Source: an uncultured Rhodospirillaceae bacterium (GTDB taxonomy: Bacteria; Pseudomonadota; Alphaproteobacteria; Rhodospirillales; Casp-alpha2). Taken from it: 64,000 nt of DNA. A model generated the notes under the pieces. That model searched no databases, was not told the origin of the DNA, and saw only the letters and a list, made by a program, of their open reading frames with translations. Positions within the stretch are counted from its first letter, which is position 1. Every line of letters begins with the position of its first letter. The position numbers and the translations under genes were made by a program. Shown piece after piece: positions 8,723 through 17,290 of this stretch. The stretch is from the NCBI GenBank assembly GCA_913030825.1, contig CAJWCU010000010.1, positions 1-64,000 of the forward strand, read 5' to 3'.

Positions 8723-9712
8723 TCAGCCCCAGAGTGCCGCCGTCGGCGCGTGGATCATGCCGTCGGTGAAATCGAGGCCGTGGTCCCGGTCTTCGCGCAG
8801 CAGCAAGGGGCCATCCAGATCGACCACCACCGCCCCCGGCGTCAGCAGCGTCGCCGGCGCCATCCCCAGGGACGTCGCCACCATGCAGCCGACCATGACC
8901 TTGAAGCCCCGCGCCTGGGCGGCCTGGGCCAGGTCGAGGGCGGCAGTCAGTCCGCCGGTCTTGTCGAGCTTGATATTGACCATGTCGTAGAGACCGTCGA
9001 GCCGGTCCAGGTCCGCCGCCGTATGGCAACTTTCATCGGCACAGAGCGGCACCGCGCAATCGAAGCCCCGCAGGATTTCATCGCCCTCGGCGGCGACCGG
9101 CTGTTCGATCATCTCGACACCCAGATCGGCCAGGTAGCCGCCCAGGTTTTCCAGCCGATGTAGATCCCAGCCTTCGTTCGGATCGACGACCAAGCGCGCG
9201 TCGGGGGCCGCTTCGTGCACGGCGTCCAGCCGCGCGCGGACGTGCTCGCCATCCAGCTTGATCTTCAGAAGTGGGGCATTCGCCAACTCCGCCGCCCGTT
9301 TGCCCATTTCCTCGGGCGTGCCGATGCCGATGGTTTCGGCCGTGATCGCCGGGGCCGGTTCGGACAGGCCCGCCAGCTCCCAGACCCGCTTGCCGGCCTG
9401 TTTGCATTCCAGATCCCAGAGCGCGCAATCGATGGCGTTGCGCGCCGCCCCCGGCGGCAGAAGGTCGATCAGACCCCGCCGGTCCAGACCGTCCGCGATG
9501 GCGTCCGAAACTTCGGCGATCTGATGGATGACGCTGTCGACGGTCTCGCCATAGCGCGCATAGGGCACGCATTCGCCCCGCCCGGAGAGGCCATCGGCCT
9601 CCGCCACTTCGGCGACGACGACGCGGGCCTCGGTCTTGACCCCGCGCGAGATGGCAAAGGGCCGGGCCAATGGCCAGCCCTGATCGACGGCGGAAAGAAT
9701 GCGCGCCGCCAT
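8723..9712 (-). CDS. dgcA: enolase-superfamily racemase, DgcA-type (N-acetyl-D-glutamate racemase / dipeptide epimerase family)
   Basis: This 329-aa enolase-superfamily protein starts at ATG 9712-9710, 4 nt after the stop of the DUF1611 gene. It has a capping domain (RVVVAEV, GECVPYARYGET) and a TIM barrel. Barrel residues of the Ala-Glu epimerase group are LLKIKLDGE (KxK), LVVDPNEGW (Asp), IEQPV (Glu), LCADES (Asp) and VNIKLDKTGGL (Lys). It would usually be annotated L-Ala-D/L-Glu epimerase. Next to a DUF1611 gene, however, it fits the DgcN-DgcA pair described in marine proteobacteria, where DgcN acetylates D-glutamate and DgcA racemises N-acetyl-D-glutamate. The symbol rests on this context. 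Confidence 0.82.
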   Translation of the reverse strand: MAARILSAVDQGWPLARPFAISRGVKTEARVVVAEVAEADGLSGRGECVPYARYGETVDSVIHQIAEVSDAIADGLDRRGLIDLLPPGAARNAIDCALWDLECKQAGKRVWELAGLSEPAPAITAETIGIGTPEEMGKRAAELANAPLLKIKLDGEHVRARLDAVHEAAPDARLVVDPNEGWDLHRLENLGGYLADLGVEMIEQPVAAEGDEILRGFDCAVPLCADESCHTAADLDRLDGLYDMVNIKLDKTGGLTAALDLAQAAQARGFKVMVGCMVATSLGMAPATLLTPGAVVVDLDGPLLLREDRDHGLDFTDGMIHAPTAALWG

Positions 9713-9716
9713 GGGC

Positions 9717-10721
9717 TCAGCCCCCCAAAAGGGCGTCGACGATGGGCCCGACGCCCGTGCGCACGGCATCGACCGCGGGCAGGCCCAGACGGCCGGACAA
9801 CTGCGCCAGGTAGGCCGTGGCCTCGGCCGCGTCCATGGAACTGGTGTTGACCGAAACGCCGTAAACCTTGGCCCCGGGTTCGAACATGCGGGCCATGCGT
9901 TCGTTGGCGTCGATGCAGTCGGCCAGGTCCGGGACGGGCACGCCGGGCGTGCCGCGCATTTCCGTGCGCGCCGCATCGTGGCAGACGACCAGCGCCGTCG
10001 GCCGCGACCCGTGGATCAGACCCAAGGTCACCCCGGAATAGGACGCATGGAACAGCGACCCCTGGCCCTCGACCACGTCCCAGTGGTCCGGATCGTTCGC
10101 GGGCGTCAGCCATTCCGCCGCCCCCGCGATGAAATCGGCGACCACGGCATCGACCGAGACACCGTCACCGGCGATGAAGATGCCGGTTTGGCCGGTGGCG
10201 CGGAAATCGGCCTTCGCCCCCCGCGCCTTCAATTCCTTCTCGATGGCGAGGGAGGTGAACATCTTGCCGACGGAAACGTCCGTCCCGACGGTCAACAGGC
10301 GATGGCCCGCCCGCGCCTGACCGGAAGCGACGTCGAAATCGCGCGACGGGTGGCGCGCGTCGGTCAAGGTCCGCCCATGGGCCTTGGCGGCCTCGGCAAT
10401 CGCTGGCACGTCGCTCAGTTTCTTGTGCAGGCCCGCCGCCACGTCCATCCCGGCCTCGATCGCCTGAACGATGACACCGGTCCAATGATCGGGGATCACG
10501 CCGCCCCGGTTGGCGACGCCGATCACCATGGTCTTGCAGCCGGCCTTGACTGCGTCCTCGATGGTCATGTCGGGAATACCCAGGTCGGCCTTGCAGCCGT
10601 CCAGGCGCAATTGCCCGACGCACCAGTCGGGGCGCCAATGGACGACACCGATGGCGACCTTGGCGGCCAATTGATCCGGCGCATCGCCGACAAACATGAG
10701 ATAGGGGGTGGCCAGAGCCAT
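9717..10721 (-). CDS. dgcN: DUF1611 protein, DgcN-type D-glutamate N-acetyltransferase
   Basis: This 334-aa DUF1611 protein starts at ATG 10721-10719 with GGGAGA about 6-9 nt upstream; a frame extension of nine codons lacks such a site. The N-terminal half is a Rossmann-like domain ending in ASGQARAGHRLLTVGTD. The C-terminal half is a P-loop-like domain beginning VSVGKMFTSLAIEKELKARG and containing VEGQGSLFHASYSGVTLGL. Published work on marine proteobacteria assigns such proteins as DgcN, which converts D-glutamate to N-acetyl-D-glutamate. The neighbouring DgcA-like gene supports that. The two genes are separated by 4 nt and are co-transcribed. Confidence 0.8.
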   Translation of the reverse strand: MALATPYLMFVGDAPDQLAAKVAIGVVHWRPDWCVGQLRLDGCKADLGIPDMTIEDAVKAGCKTMVIGVANRGGVIPDHWTGVIVQAIEAGMDVAAGLHKKLSDVPAIAEAAKAHGRTLTDARHPSRDFDVASGQARAGHRLLTVGTDVSVGKMFTSLAIEKELKARGAKADFRATGQTGIFIAGDGVSVDAVVADFIAGAAEWLTPANDPDHWDVVEGQGSLFHASYSGVTLGLIHGSRPTALVVCHDAARTEMRGTPGVPVPDLADCIDANERMARMFEPGAKVYGVSVNTSSMDAAEATAYLAQLSGRLGLPAVDAVRTGVGPIVDALLGG

Positions 10722-10786
10722 GGTGGGTCTCCCTTCGGGTTCAACCAAACGGAAAGCCTAACACGGCCTTGGGCAGGAATGCAGGG

Positions 10787-11272
10787 TCAGCGCCCGGGCG
10801 AATAGTGGGCCAGAATAAACACGGCCGCCGCCTGGGCCGCCAGGGCGACGGCGCGCCCCGCCTTTTTCATCCGTCGGCGGACGGCGGCCTGGCGGCCCGC
10901 GCGTTCGGCGGCGAGATGACCGGTCACCTCGACGGCGACGTCGTATCCTTCGCGGTGGGCTTCCATGTAACGGCGCCGCCGCTCGGAATCGAAATCGGGA
11001 TGGAAGTGAAAGACCGTCATCGCCCGGCGCTTGCCGTCGTAGGTAGAGAAGGCCAGAACCTCGTCGGCGCCGATCTCGTACTTCCGCACGACCAAGGGCG
11101 AGGCGTCGAGCCCGCGCTTGGTCACCAGAACGCCGTCGCCGTAATCCTGTTGAAATTCAAGGAACCAATCGCCCGGAAGGAAGGCGGCGGCCCGGCGCGC
11201 GCGCGCGGCTTCGGGGCCGTCGTCCCGTATTTCATCCGATACCCTGGTTTCGGAAATGCCGTTGTTTGACAT
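10787..11272 (-). CDS. hypothetical protein with C-terminal membrane segment
   Basis: I do not recognise this 161-aa protein. ATG 11272-11270 is preferred because AGAGGA lies about 10 nt upstream; the frame stays open 15 codons further. The first half is acidic to neutral, with WFLEFQQDYGDGVLVTKRG and FSTYDGKRRAMTVFHFHP suggesting a small beta-rich domain. The C-terminal part is strongly basic (AVRRRMKKAGRA) and is followed by a short hydrophobic stretch AVALAAQAAAVFILA that may insert in the membrane. It is on the same strand as dgcN-dgcA, 66 nt upstream of dgcN, so co-transcription is possible but no functional link is visible. Confidence 0.6.
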   Translation of the reverse strand: MSNNGISETRVSDEIRDDGPEAARARRAAAFLPGDWFLEFQQDYGDGVLVTKRGLDASPLVVRKYEIGADEVLAFSTYDGKRRAMTVFHFHPDFDSERRRRYMEAHREGYDVAVEVTGHLAAERAGRQAAVRRRMKKAGRAVALAAQAAAVFILAHYSPGR

Positions 11273-11623
11273 GGCGGTCCATTCCTCTGGCAAGGGCGAC
11301 GTCGGCACCGCCGACATGGCCCGTCGAAAGCCTGCCGATCCCAGGAAGTTCCTGCTGTCTGTCTTTTCGAGTTTTCAATCTGTCGTAGGCCGGAGCCGTG
11401 CAGCCGCCCGCGGGCATCCGTGCCTGAGGTCATTCATACGCCCCTAAACCCAGTCCGTTCAAAACGAAAATATTCCGCCTAAGCCTGGGCCGGTGGAAAA
11501 CCCCGACCGGACAATGGGTTGGGCTGAAAAGGGCCTCATGTTATTTTTTAAAGGTGGCCCAGAATCGCGGGGTCCATTAGGTAAGAATCCGAAAAACCGC
11601 AGCGGCCTGATTGGGGAGGAACC
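11273..11623. other. 351-nt intergenic region between divergent genes
   Basis: This spacer lies between a minus-strand hypothetical gene and the plus-strand cupin oxygenase gene and must hold both promoters. It contains an AT-richer stretch near 11455-11475 and a T-run TTATTTTTT near 11541-11549. It also has a weak GGGCC/GGCCC inverted repeat at 11531-11535 and 11556-11560. Short open frames here lack ribosome sites and have shadow-like composition. No RNA gene was recognised. Confidence 0.4.
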
Positions 11624-12829
11624 ATGCCGACACCGGAAACCACGGTCACGTTCCGCGACCTGATCGCGCCCCTGACACCCGAAGATTTCTTCGCCGATTA
11701 TTACGGCAAGCGCGCGGTCCACATCCCCGGCGACGCGGCCAAGATCCAACATCTGTTCGATTGGTCGTCCTTCAACCGGCTGATCAACATGACCACCTTG
11801 TGGAACGCCCGGACCATGAAGATGGCGATGGACGGCCGCAACCTGGCGCCCGCGGAATTCTGCCGCATGGGCGGCCTGCGCGACGGCGGCCACGATTTCG
11901 TTCCCGACTGGCCCAAGGTCGGCGAGTTGCTGTCCGGCGGGGCGTCGGTGGTGCTGGACCTGATGGAAATGCTCGATCCCGGATCGGCCGCGATCGCCAC
12001 GGCGCTGCAGATGGCGACGGCCTCGCGGGTGACCTGCAACGCCTATTACTCGCGCAATCAGCGCCCGGCCTTCAAAAGCCATTTCGACACCATGGAAGTC
12101 TTCGCCGTGCATGTGGAGGGCGAAAAGACCTGGCGGCTGTACGACGGCCGGTTCGAGGAACCGGTGGAGGCCGAGGGCTACCGGTATTCCAGCTTCGGCG
12201 AGGACCACCACGACGCGGCCAAGGGCGCGCTCGCCCAGGAAGTCGTCATGACGCCGGGCGATATCCTTTACGTGCCGCGCGGCCAGTATCACGACGCCCT
12301 GGCGGCGTCGGAGGCTTGCCTGCATCTGTCCTACGGCACGGTGCGGCCGACGGGCCTGGATTTCCTTTCGACCCTGCGCGCCGCGGCCCTTCATGATCCG
12401 CTGTTCCGCGCCGAGATGCCGACCCTGGACGACCCGGAAGCCTACCGCGCGCGGGTCCGCGACCTGGCGCGGCGCCTGGGCGAGATGTGCGACGATCCGG
12501 CGGTCGCGGGTGAACTGTTGGACGAACAGCGCCGCCGCCTGTTCGACATGATCCCAGGCTTCGACCTGCCGGCACCGGACTTCGCCGCCTTCTACCGGGT
12601 CCAGGCCAAGGGGGCGAAACTGGCCCGGCGCGGTCAGGATTGGCAATTGACGACACCGGCGGGCAAGGAAGCGCTTAGCCCCGCCGCCGCGCGCGTTGCC
12701 GAATGGGCGCTGCCGCGCGACGTGATCACCCGGGCCGAGGCCGAAGCGGCCCTGCCGGACCTGGACGAAGCAGACCTGCGAGGTGCCCTGTCACAGCTTC
12801 GGACGCTGGGAATCCTGTTGCGCGCCTGA
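11624..12829 (+). CDS. JmjC/cupin-domain oxygenase (ribosomal oxygenase-like)
   Basis: This 401-aa protein starts at ATG 11624 behind GGGAGGAA. It looks like a 2-oxoglutarate/Fe(II) JmjC hydroxylase of the YcfD/MINA/NO66 group, which hydroxylate ribosomal proteins. The entry motif EDFFADYYGKRAVHIPG is typical of this group. The iron-binding HxD lies in KSHFDTMEVFAVHVEG followed by EKTWRLYDG, and the distal His in GQYHDALAASEACLHLS. Residues ~270-400 form a helical dimerisation and winged-helix-like region, as in ribosomal oxygenases. It is followed by an FAH-family gene in the same direction. The fold is secure; the protein substrate is not. Confidence 0.83.
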   Translation: MPTPETTVTFRDLIAPLTPEDFFADYYGKRAVHIPGDAAKIQHLFDWSSFNRLINMTTLWNARTMKMAMDGRNLAPAEFCRMGGLRDGGHDFVPDWPKVGELLSGGASVVLDLMEMLDPGSAAIATALQMATASRVTCNAYYSRNQRPAFKSHFDTMEVFAVHVEGEKTWRLYDGRFEEPVEAEGYRYSSFGEDHHDAAKGALAQEVVMTPGDILYVPRGQYHDALAASEACLHLSYGTVRPTGLDFLSTLRAAALHDPLFRAEMPTLDDPEAYRARVRDLARRLGEMCDDPAVAGELLDEQRRRLFDMIPGFDLPAPDFAAFYRVQAKGAKLARRGQDWQLTTPAGKEALSPAAARVAEWALPRDVITRAEAEAALPDLDEADLRGALSQLRTLGILLRA

Positions 12830-12915
12830 GGCGCATCGCGTACATCCGAAGCATCCGAAGCGGCCCTGGTTTTCATCCACCGGCCCCGCCCTCAAAAGAT
12901 TTCAAGGACGTATTC

Positions 12916-13602
12916 ATGGCTTATGTCATTCCCCAACCGCCCCAATCCGCCCTGCCGGTTGCCGGTACGGACGATTCCTTTCCCGTGCGCCGGGTCTATT
13001 GCGTCGGCCGCAACTATGCCGAACACGCCATCGAAATGGGCCACGATCCCAACCGCGAGCCGCCGTTCTTCTTTCAGAAGTGCCCGGACAACCTAGCCGT
13101 CGGCGGCGGCGATTGGCCCTATCCGGTCGCCTCGAACGACGTGCATTGGGAACTGGAGCTGGTCGTCGGCCTGAAGGAAGGCGGCACCGACATCCCCGCC
13201 GCCAAGGCGCTGGACCATGTCTACGGCTATGCCGTGGCGTTGGACATGACGCGCCGCGATCTGCAGGGTGCCGCCAAGAAGATGGGCCGCCCCTGGGACA
13301 CCGGCAAGGCGTTCGAGCTTTCCGCCCCCTGCACGGCGATCCATCCGGCATCCGAGGTCGGCCATCCGTCGGAAGGCCGCATCTGGCTGGAATGCAACGG
13401 CGAGATCCGCCAGGACGGCGACCTGAACCAGATGATCTGGAAAATCCCGGAAATGATCGAATACCTCTCGGGCCTGTTCACCCTGGCGCCGGGCGACCTG
13501 ATTCTGACCGGCACGCCGGCCGGCGTCGGCCCGGTGCAGCGGGGCGACACCCTGCACGGCGTGGTCGACGGCGTGGACGAGTTGACCATCAAGGTGGTCT
13601 AA
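12916..13602 (+). CDS. fumarylacetoacetate hydrolase family protein (fumarylpyruvate hydrolase-like)
   Basis: This 228-aa FAH-fold hydrolase starts at ATG 12916 with AAGGA at 12904-12908. Motifs are VRRVYCVGRNYAEHA, REPPFFFQKCPDN and the metal-binding Glu pair in VHWELELVVGL. ALDMTRRDLQ carries the third acidic ligand, and LILTGTPAGVGPVQRGD closes the core. The length and N-terminus match short fumarylpyruvate (NagK-type) hydrolases that split acylpyruvates in aromatic degradation. No aromatic ring-cleavage genes are nearby, so a general acylpyruvase role is equally possible. A strong terminator follows directly. Confidence 0.87.
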   Translation: MAYVIPQPPQSALPVAGTDDSFPVRRVYCVGRNYAEHAIEMGHDPNREPPFFFQKCPDNLAVGGGDWPYPVASNDVHWELELVVGLKEGGTDIPAAKALDHVYGYAVALDMTRRDLQGAAKKMGRPWDTGKAFELSAPCTAIHPASEVGHPSEGRIWLECNGEIRQDGDLNQMIWKIPEMIEYLSGLFTLAPGDLILTGTPAGVGPVQRGDTLHGVVDGVDELTIKVV

Positions 13603-13617
13603 CTCTTTAAAATATCG

Positions 13618-13656
13618 AAAAAAGCGGTGGAACCTGGGGTTTCCGCCGCTTTTTTT
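13618..13656 (+). terminator. Rho-independent terminator after FAH gene
   Basis: AAAAAAGCGGTGGAA at 13618-13632 pairs with TTCCGCCGCTTTTTT at 13641-13655 across an 8-nt loop. There is one G-U pair and the right arm ends in seven T. The A-run on the left means it could also work on the opposite strand. Confidence 0.85.
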
Positions 13657-13767
13657 GTGCCGAGAATCCGGCGCCCCTGCCCTTGATTTGCCCAATTCCG
13701 GCCCTGGGGCCGCCCCGCTTCCATGGTCTCCTTGTCCCCGCTTGGACGGAAATAAAGGAGATCCCCG

Positions 13768-13881
13768 ATGGAACCCTGGACAGCCTCCTGGACGGCCCTT
13801 GCGGTCGCCGTGCCGCTGACCGCGACGGCCCTTGCGGCGGAAGCCTTTCTGGATCTGCGGGATATGTTCTGGCTGTTTTGA
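13768..13881 (+). CDS. small hypothetical membrane peptide (37 aa)
   Basis: This short frame is preceded by AAGGAG at 13755-13760, 7 nt before ATG 13768, and ends with TGA at 13879-13881. It encodes 37 residues. The first 25 are hydrophobic and small (LAVAVPLTATALAAEAF), so one membrane segment or a signal-like helix is likely, followed by LDLRDMFWLF. It stands alone between the FAH terminator and the convergent DUF2927 gene. No family is recognised. Support is the strong ribosome-binding site and the amphipathic/hydrophobic pattern only. Confidence 0.45.
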   Translation: MEPWTASWTALAVAVPLTATALAAEAFLDLRDMFWLF

Positions 13882-13904
13882 CGGCCGAATGACGCGCTGA
13901 CCGG

Positions 13905-14714
13905 CTACTTACCGGGCCGGTTCACGGCCAGGAACTTGGCCGCCAGCGGCAGCGCCTGTTCGGGCTTCATGCCGGCTTTCATGCGCGGATCATAGAGCAT
14001 GCGCAGCATCCAACGATCGGCCTCGGTCAGGTCGACGTGCGGGCTGTCGTCCGAGAAGATCGAGAACTTCAATCCCTTCACGTCGTTGATGAGGCCCATG
14101 ATCTGGGAAATCTCCTCGGTCACGCAGGCGCGCAGGAAGATCTTGGGATCAACCATGACGTTGCCGTACTTGACCTGAGAAACCATTTCCGCCGGAACCG
14201 CCGCATAGGCGAATTTCAAGGCACCCGACTTTCTGATCTGCATCCGGCCGTGGCAGAACCCCAGCTTCAGATACTTTTCGACGTCGGCGGCCTTGAACGC
14301 CCCCTTGGTGTTTTTTTCGATCAAGGCGCCCAATTCGGCCTTCGGCGCGAAAAACACCAGGACGTTGATCTTGATCTTGGAGACGTTGGGCGAAAGGCGC
14401 TTTTCCCGGCGCATGACCTCGGAATAAACCAGGTTCACCGGATGGCCGGTCTCCTTGGCCAAGTCGGCGATCTGTTTGACCACCAAGTCTTCGAACAGCT
14501 GCGGATAGCCTTTGCCGATGACGGCGACGTTGACCGGCGTTTCCCACTTGAGAATGCGGGGAGTGCGCTTTTCATATTCCGAGCCGAGCGAGACCCCGGC
14601 GAAGGCTTTCAGCAAATCGACGTTGGAAACGTCCTGCGCCCGCGCCGTGGGGACGGCCGCAGCCAGAAGAAAGAAAACGAAGACCAGGAAACGGATCGGC
14701 ATGGAAAAAGTCAT
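13905..14714 (-). CDS. secreted DUF2927 protein
   Basis: This 269-aa exported protein has a signal peptide ending in VPTARA, with cleavage expected near residue 26. The mature part matches the DUF2927 pattern. CVTEEISQIMGLIND carries the conserved Cys, Glu and Gln, and SIFSDDSPHVDLTEADR is followed by RMLYDPRMKAGM. DUF2927 proteins have distant zincin-like features, but no full HExxH motif is seen here. ATG 14714 is chosen because AGGATAGGG lies just upstream; a second ATG follows four codons later. It is the last gene, 23 nt behind three degenerate GGDEF-EAL-like genes, so it may be an output or partner of that set. Confidence 0.78.
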   Translation of the reverse strand: MTFSMPIRFLVFVFFLLAAAVPTARAQDVSNVDLLKAFAGVSLGSEYEKRTPRILKWETPVNVAVIGKGYPQLFEDLVVKQIADLAKETGHPVNLVYSEVMRREKRLSPNVSKIKINVLVFFAPKAELGALIEKNTKGAFKAADVEKYLKLGFCHGRMQIRKSGALKFAYAAVPAEMVSQVKYGNVMVDPKIFLRACVTEEISQIMGLINDVKGLKFSIFSDDSPHVDLTEADRWMLRMLYDPRMKAGMKPEQALPLAAKFLAVNRPGK

Positions 14715-14737
14715 GCCCTATCCTAGCAAGGAAAAGC

Positions 14738-15919
14738 CTAGCCGACCATGTCGTCGATGTGAAATCCCTGGAACATGGTGATGCCGCAGGCATGGCCGGT
14801 CTTGATGGCGATTTCATCGTCGACGCGGGCCAGGACCAGCACGGTCCCCCGTTGCTGCAGGCTATGAACCGTTTCCTTCATCGCCGGCAACACCGTCTCG
14901 GCGCCCGGCCGCCAGAAAATCTTCGCCAATTTGGCGCCCAGGCGCGGCAGGTCGAGAACGCCTAAGCTGTCGGGGATGATCGCGTCGATGGCGATGGTGC
15001 CGCCGCGCTGGTTGATCAATTCCGACGCGGTCTGGAATTGGTCCCAGTTCTGCAGAATGTTTTCGGCGCGGAATTCCAGAACCAGGCTGCTCAGCGATTT
15101 CTCGCTTTTTTCCAGCAGGCTCTGGAACGAATGGGTGAACACGGTCTCGACGTTCAGGTTCAGCGACGCCTTGGCGCGGTCCGGATTGACCTCGTCGAAG
15201 CATTCGATGAGCATCTGATCGAGCGACCGGGTCAGGTGCTGAAACACCAGCCCCGCCCCCCGGAAATCGACGCCCGTCAGGATGTGCTGACGGATCATTT
15301 CGACGGAAATGAAGTATTCCTTCATCACCGGCATGGGCGCCTTGCCCGGCGTGATCAGGGCCGTGACCTGGGAGCGGATGAAGTTGTCCGTGAAGGTCTT
15401 CTTGCCCATCTTGCGCATGCCGTCGCGCACGACCTGGATGTCGCTTTCGCGCAGCGGCCGGGAATCGCCGGTGGCGACGCCGGCTTCCTTGGCGCGGTCG
15501 TCGAAGGTCTGCAGGAACTTGATGGCATTCTGGATGCGGCCCTGCAGCGGGATGATCCGCAGCATGCGCGACTGATCGATCTGCGAGAAATACTCGGAGA
15601 AGTTCTGCTGAATGACCCGGATCAGGTCGACCTTGAGCTCGGACGTCCATTCCATCTGATTGTACTCGTTGAGCTTCATCAGAAGAGCGGTATCCGTATT
15701 GGTCAGGCGGTAGACTTCGGCGCCGCGGCGTTCGCGCGACCGTTCGTAAGACTCGTCGGTCTTCTTGCGAAGTTCCTTGTCCTCTTCCTCGGACATGCCG
15801 AGGGTCGAAAAGCTGACGAGAATCAGATGGTTGGGCTCCTCGGCCCCCCCCTTCCAATTCTTCAATCGGGTCAGCAGCTTGAGATGGTCGCCGCCGCCGC
15901 CTGAGCTTGCTTCAGCCAT
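14738..15919 (-). CDS. degenerate GGDEF-EAL-like protein, paralogue A
   Basis: This 393-aa protein starts at ATG 15919-15917, with GGAGAG just upstream; a TTG five codons earlier lacks one. Residues ~30-170 resemble a worn GGDEF domain: a strand HLILVSFS, a long helix, then VYRLTNTDTALLMKL where RLGGDEF would be. Residues ~195-393 follow EAL order: SLNLNVETVF (VNVS strand), LVLEFRAENIL (LEITE), IAIDAIIPD (DDFG), AKLAKIFW (KID), VLVLARVDDE (AEGVE) and MFQGFHIDDM (LQGY). The catalytic Glu of EAL, the second Asp of DDFG and the Glu of AEGVE are missing. It is probably a non-catalytic sensor or scaffold. It belongs to a three-paralogue tandem set. Confidence 0.72.
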   Translation of the reverse strand: MAEASSGGGGDHLKLLTRLKNWKGGAEEPNHLILVSFSTLGMSEEEDKELRKKTDESYERSRERRGAEVYRLTNTDTALLMKLNEYNQMEWTSELKVDLIRVIQQNFSEYFSQIDQSRMLRIIPLQGRIQNAIKFLQTFDDRAKEAGVATGDSRPLRESDIQVVRDGMRKMGKKTFTDNFIRSQVTALITPGKAPMPVMKEYFISVEMIRQHILTGVDFRGAGLVFQHLTRSLDQMLIECFDEVNPDRAKASLNLNVETVFTHSFQSLLEKSEKSLSSLVLEFRAENILQNWDQFQTASELINQRGGTIAIDAIIPDSLGVLDLPRLGAKLAKIFWRPGAETVLPAMKETVHSLQQRGTVLVLARVDDEIAIKTGHACGITMFQGFHIDDMVG

Positions 15920-16056
15920 GAACTCTCCAAACAAGTCTCATATTGAGATCAATCAGGTTAATACGATGTATTCCCTGCAAGAACAATGCCCGCGGAAAAT
16001 TTCCCGCAACCGTCCGGTCACCAAACCGTCATTCGCAGGCGGGGAGAAACGCGGGA

Positions 16057-17244
16057 TTACAGCATCATGCCTTCGACATGCAGGCCCTGGAAGGCGGTGA
16101 TGCCGACCTCGCGCCCGACCTGAAGGCCCAATTCGGAATCGACGCGGCACAACACGACAATGCAACCCGCCTCCTGCGCCTGGCGGATGTTGGCGCGATT
16201 GCGCGCCAGATCTTCGATGCCCGACTGCCGCCAGGCGATCTTTGCGATATTGGCATTGAAGCCAGCCAGATTGATCACGCCGAGCGCCGCCGGATCGATG
16301 ATATCGACGGCGATGTTTCCGCCCAGGCCCCGAACGGTCGATTGGGCCGCCACGTACTGGCGCAGGTCCCGCATGATATCGGCCATGCGTAATTCGACGA
16401 TGACGTTGCTGAGCTTGGCCTCCCCGTTGGCGGCGATGAATTTCTGAAACGCGTTTCCGCCGACCGATTCCAACGTCAGGTTCAAGGCGCATTTGGCGCC
16501 CGACGGATTGAACAGCTTGTGCATGCCCAGCATCAGCCCGTCGAGCGTCAGGGTCAGTTGGGGGAACAGGGGGTCGGATTCATGGATGGCGACATTGTTC
16601 AGGATGTCCGAGCCCAACAGGTCCAGTCGGACGTAATATTCGCGGGCGATGGGCACCGGCGGCTTGCCGCCGGAGATCAGGGTGATCGACTGGCCCTGCA
16701 CGTAAGTTTCCGCGAAGGCCTTGTCGCCGGTCTTGGCATAGAGCGAACGCAGGGTCTGAACGTCCGACGCATTCAGGGGGCGCGTGCCGTCGGCGCCGGC
16801 AATCACCCCGGTTTCCTTGGCCCGTTCCTCGAAGGCTTCGAGGAAGCGCAGGGCACCGGCCATCTGGGTCGCCATGTCGATGGTCCGCACGATCTTGGTT
16901 TGATTGACCTCGGCGACCTTTTCCGGCGCCTCTTCCTGGAGAATTTTCAACAACTGCATCTTCAGGTCCTGGGGCACCTCCATCCGGTTCATTTCCGTGA
17001 GGCTGCAGACCAGGGCGATGTTCGTGGGAGACAATTGATACGCCTCTCCGTTTCGCACCCGCGCGATCCGCGCGTGCAACTCGGCGATCTCGTCCATCAG
17101 GATGTCGTCGTCTTCGGGCAGACCGAGTTCGGCCAGATCGACCAGCAACAGGGTGTTCAGGTCGCTTTTCTTCGACCCCATGCCCCGCAGTTTCTTGAGA
17201 AGATCGACGGCGTCGCCCGCCATGGGTGAAGACCCGAATGCCAT
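16057..17244 (-). CDS. degenerate GGDEF-EAL-like protein, paralogue B
   Basis: This 395-aa protein is the middle member of the tandem set. The worn GGDEF position reads AYQLSPTNIALVCSL. EAL-order segments are LNLTLESVGGNAF, VIVELRMADIM, VAVDIIDPAA, ANIAKIAW, IVVLCRVDSE and AFQGLHVEGM. The Asn of the VNxS strand is replaced by Thr. Only the Glu of LExxE, one Asp, the Lys and the Gln are kept, so it is the most divergent of the three. Start ATG 17244-17242 has only a weak ribosome site. It lies 46 nt after paralogue C and 137 nt before paralogue A on the same strand. Phosphodiesterase activity is not expected. Confidence 0.7.
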   Translation of the reverse strand: MAFGSSPMAGDAVDLLKKLRGMGSKKSDLNTLLLVDLAELGLPEDDDILMDEIAELHARIARVRNGEAYQLSPTNIALVCSLTEMNRMEVPQDLKMQLLKILQEEAPEKVAEVNQTKIVRTIDMATQMAGALRFLEAFEERAKETGVIAGADGTRPLNASDVQTLRSLYAKTGDKAFAETYVQGQSITLISGGKPPVPIAREYYVRLDLLGSDILNNVAIHESDPLFPQLTLTLDGLMLGMHKLFNPSGAKCALNLTLESVGGNAFQKFIAANGEAKLSNVIVELRMADIMRDLRQYVAAQSTVRGLGGNIAVDIIDPAALGVINLAGFNANIAKIAWRQSGIEDLARNRANIRQAQEAGCIVVLCRVDSELGLQVGREVGITAFQGLHVEGMML

Positions 17245-17290
17245 ATCGCGTTTCCGATCGTTTCCCGTTCAGACGCCTACCCGTCCGGGC

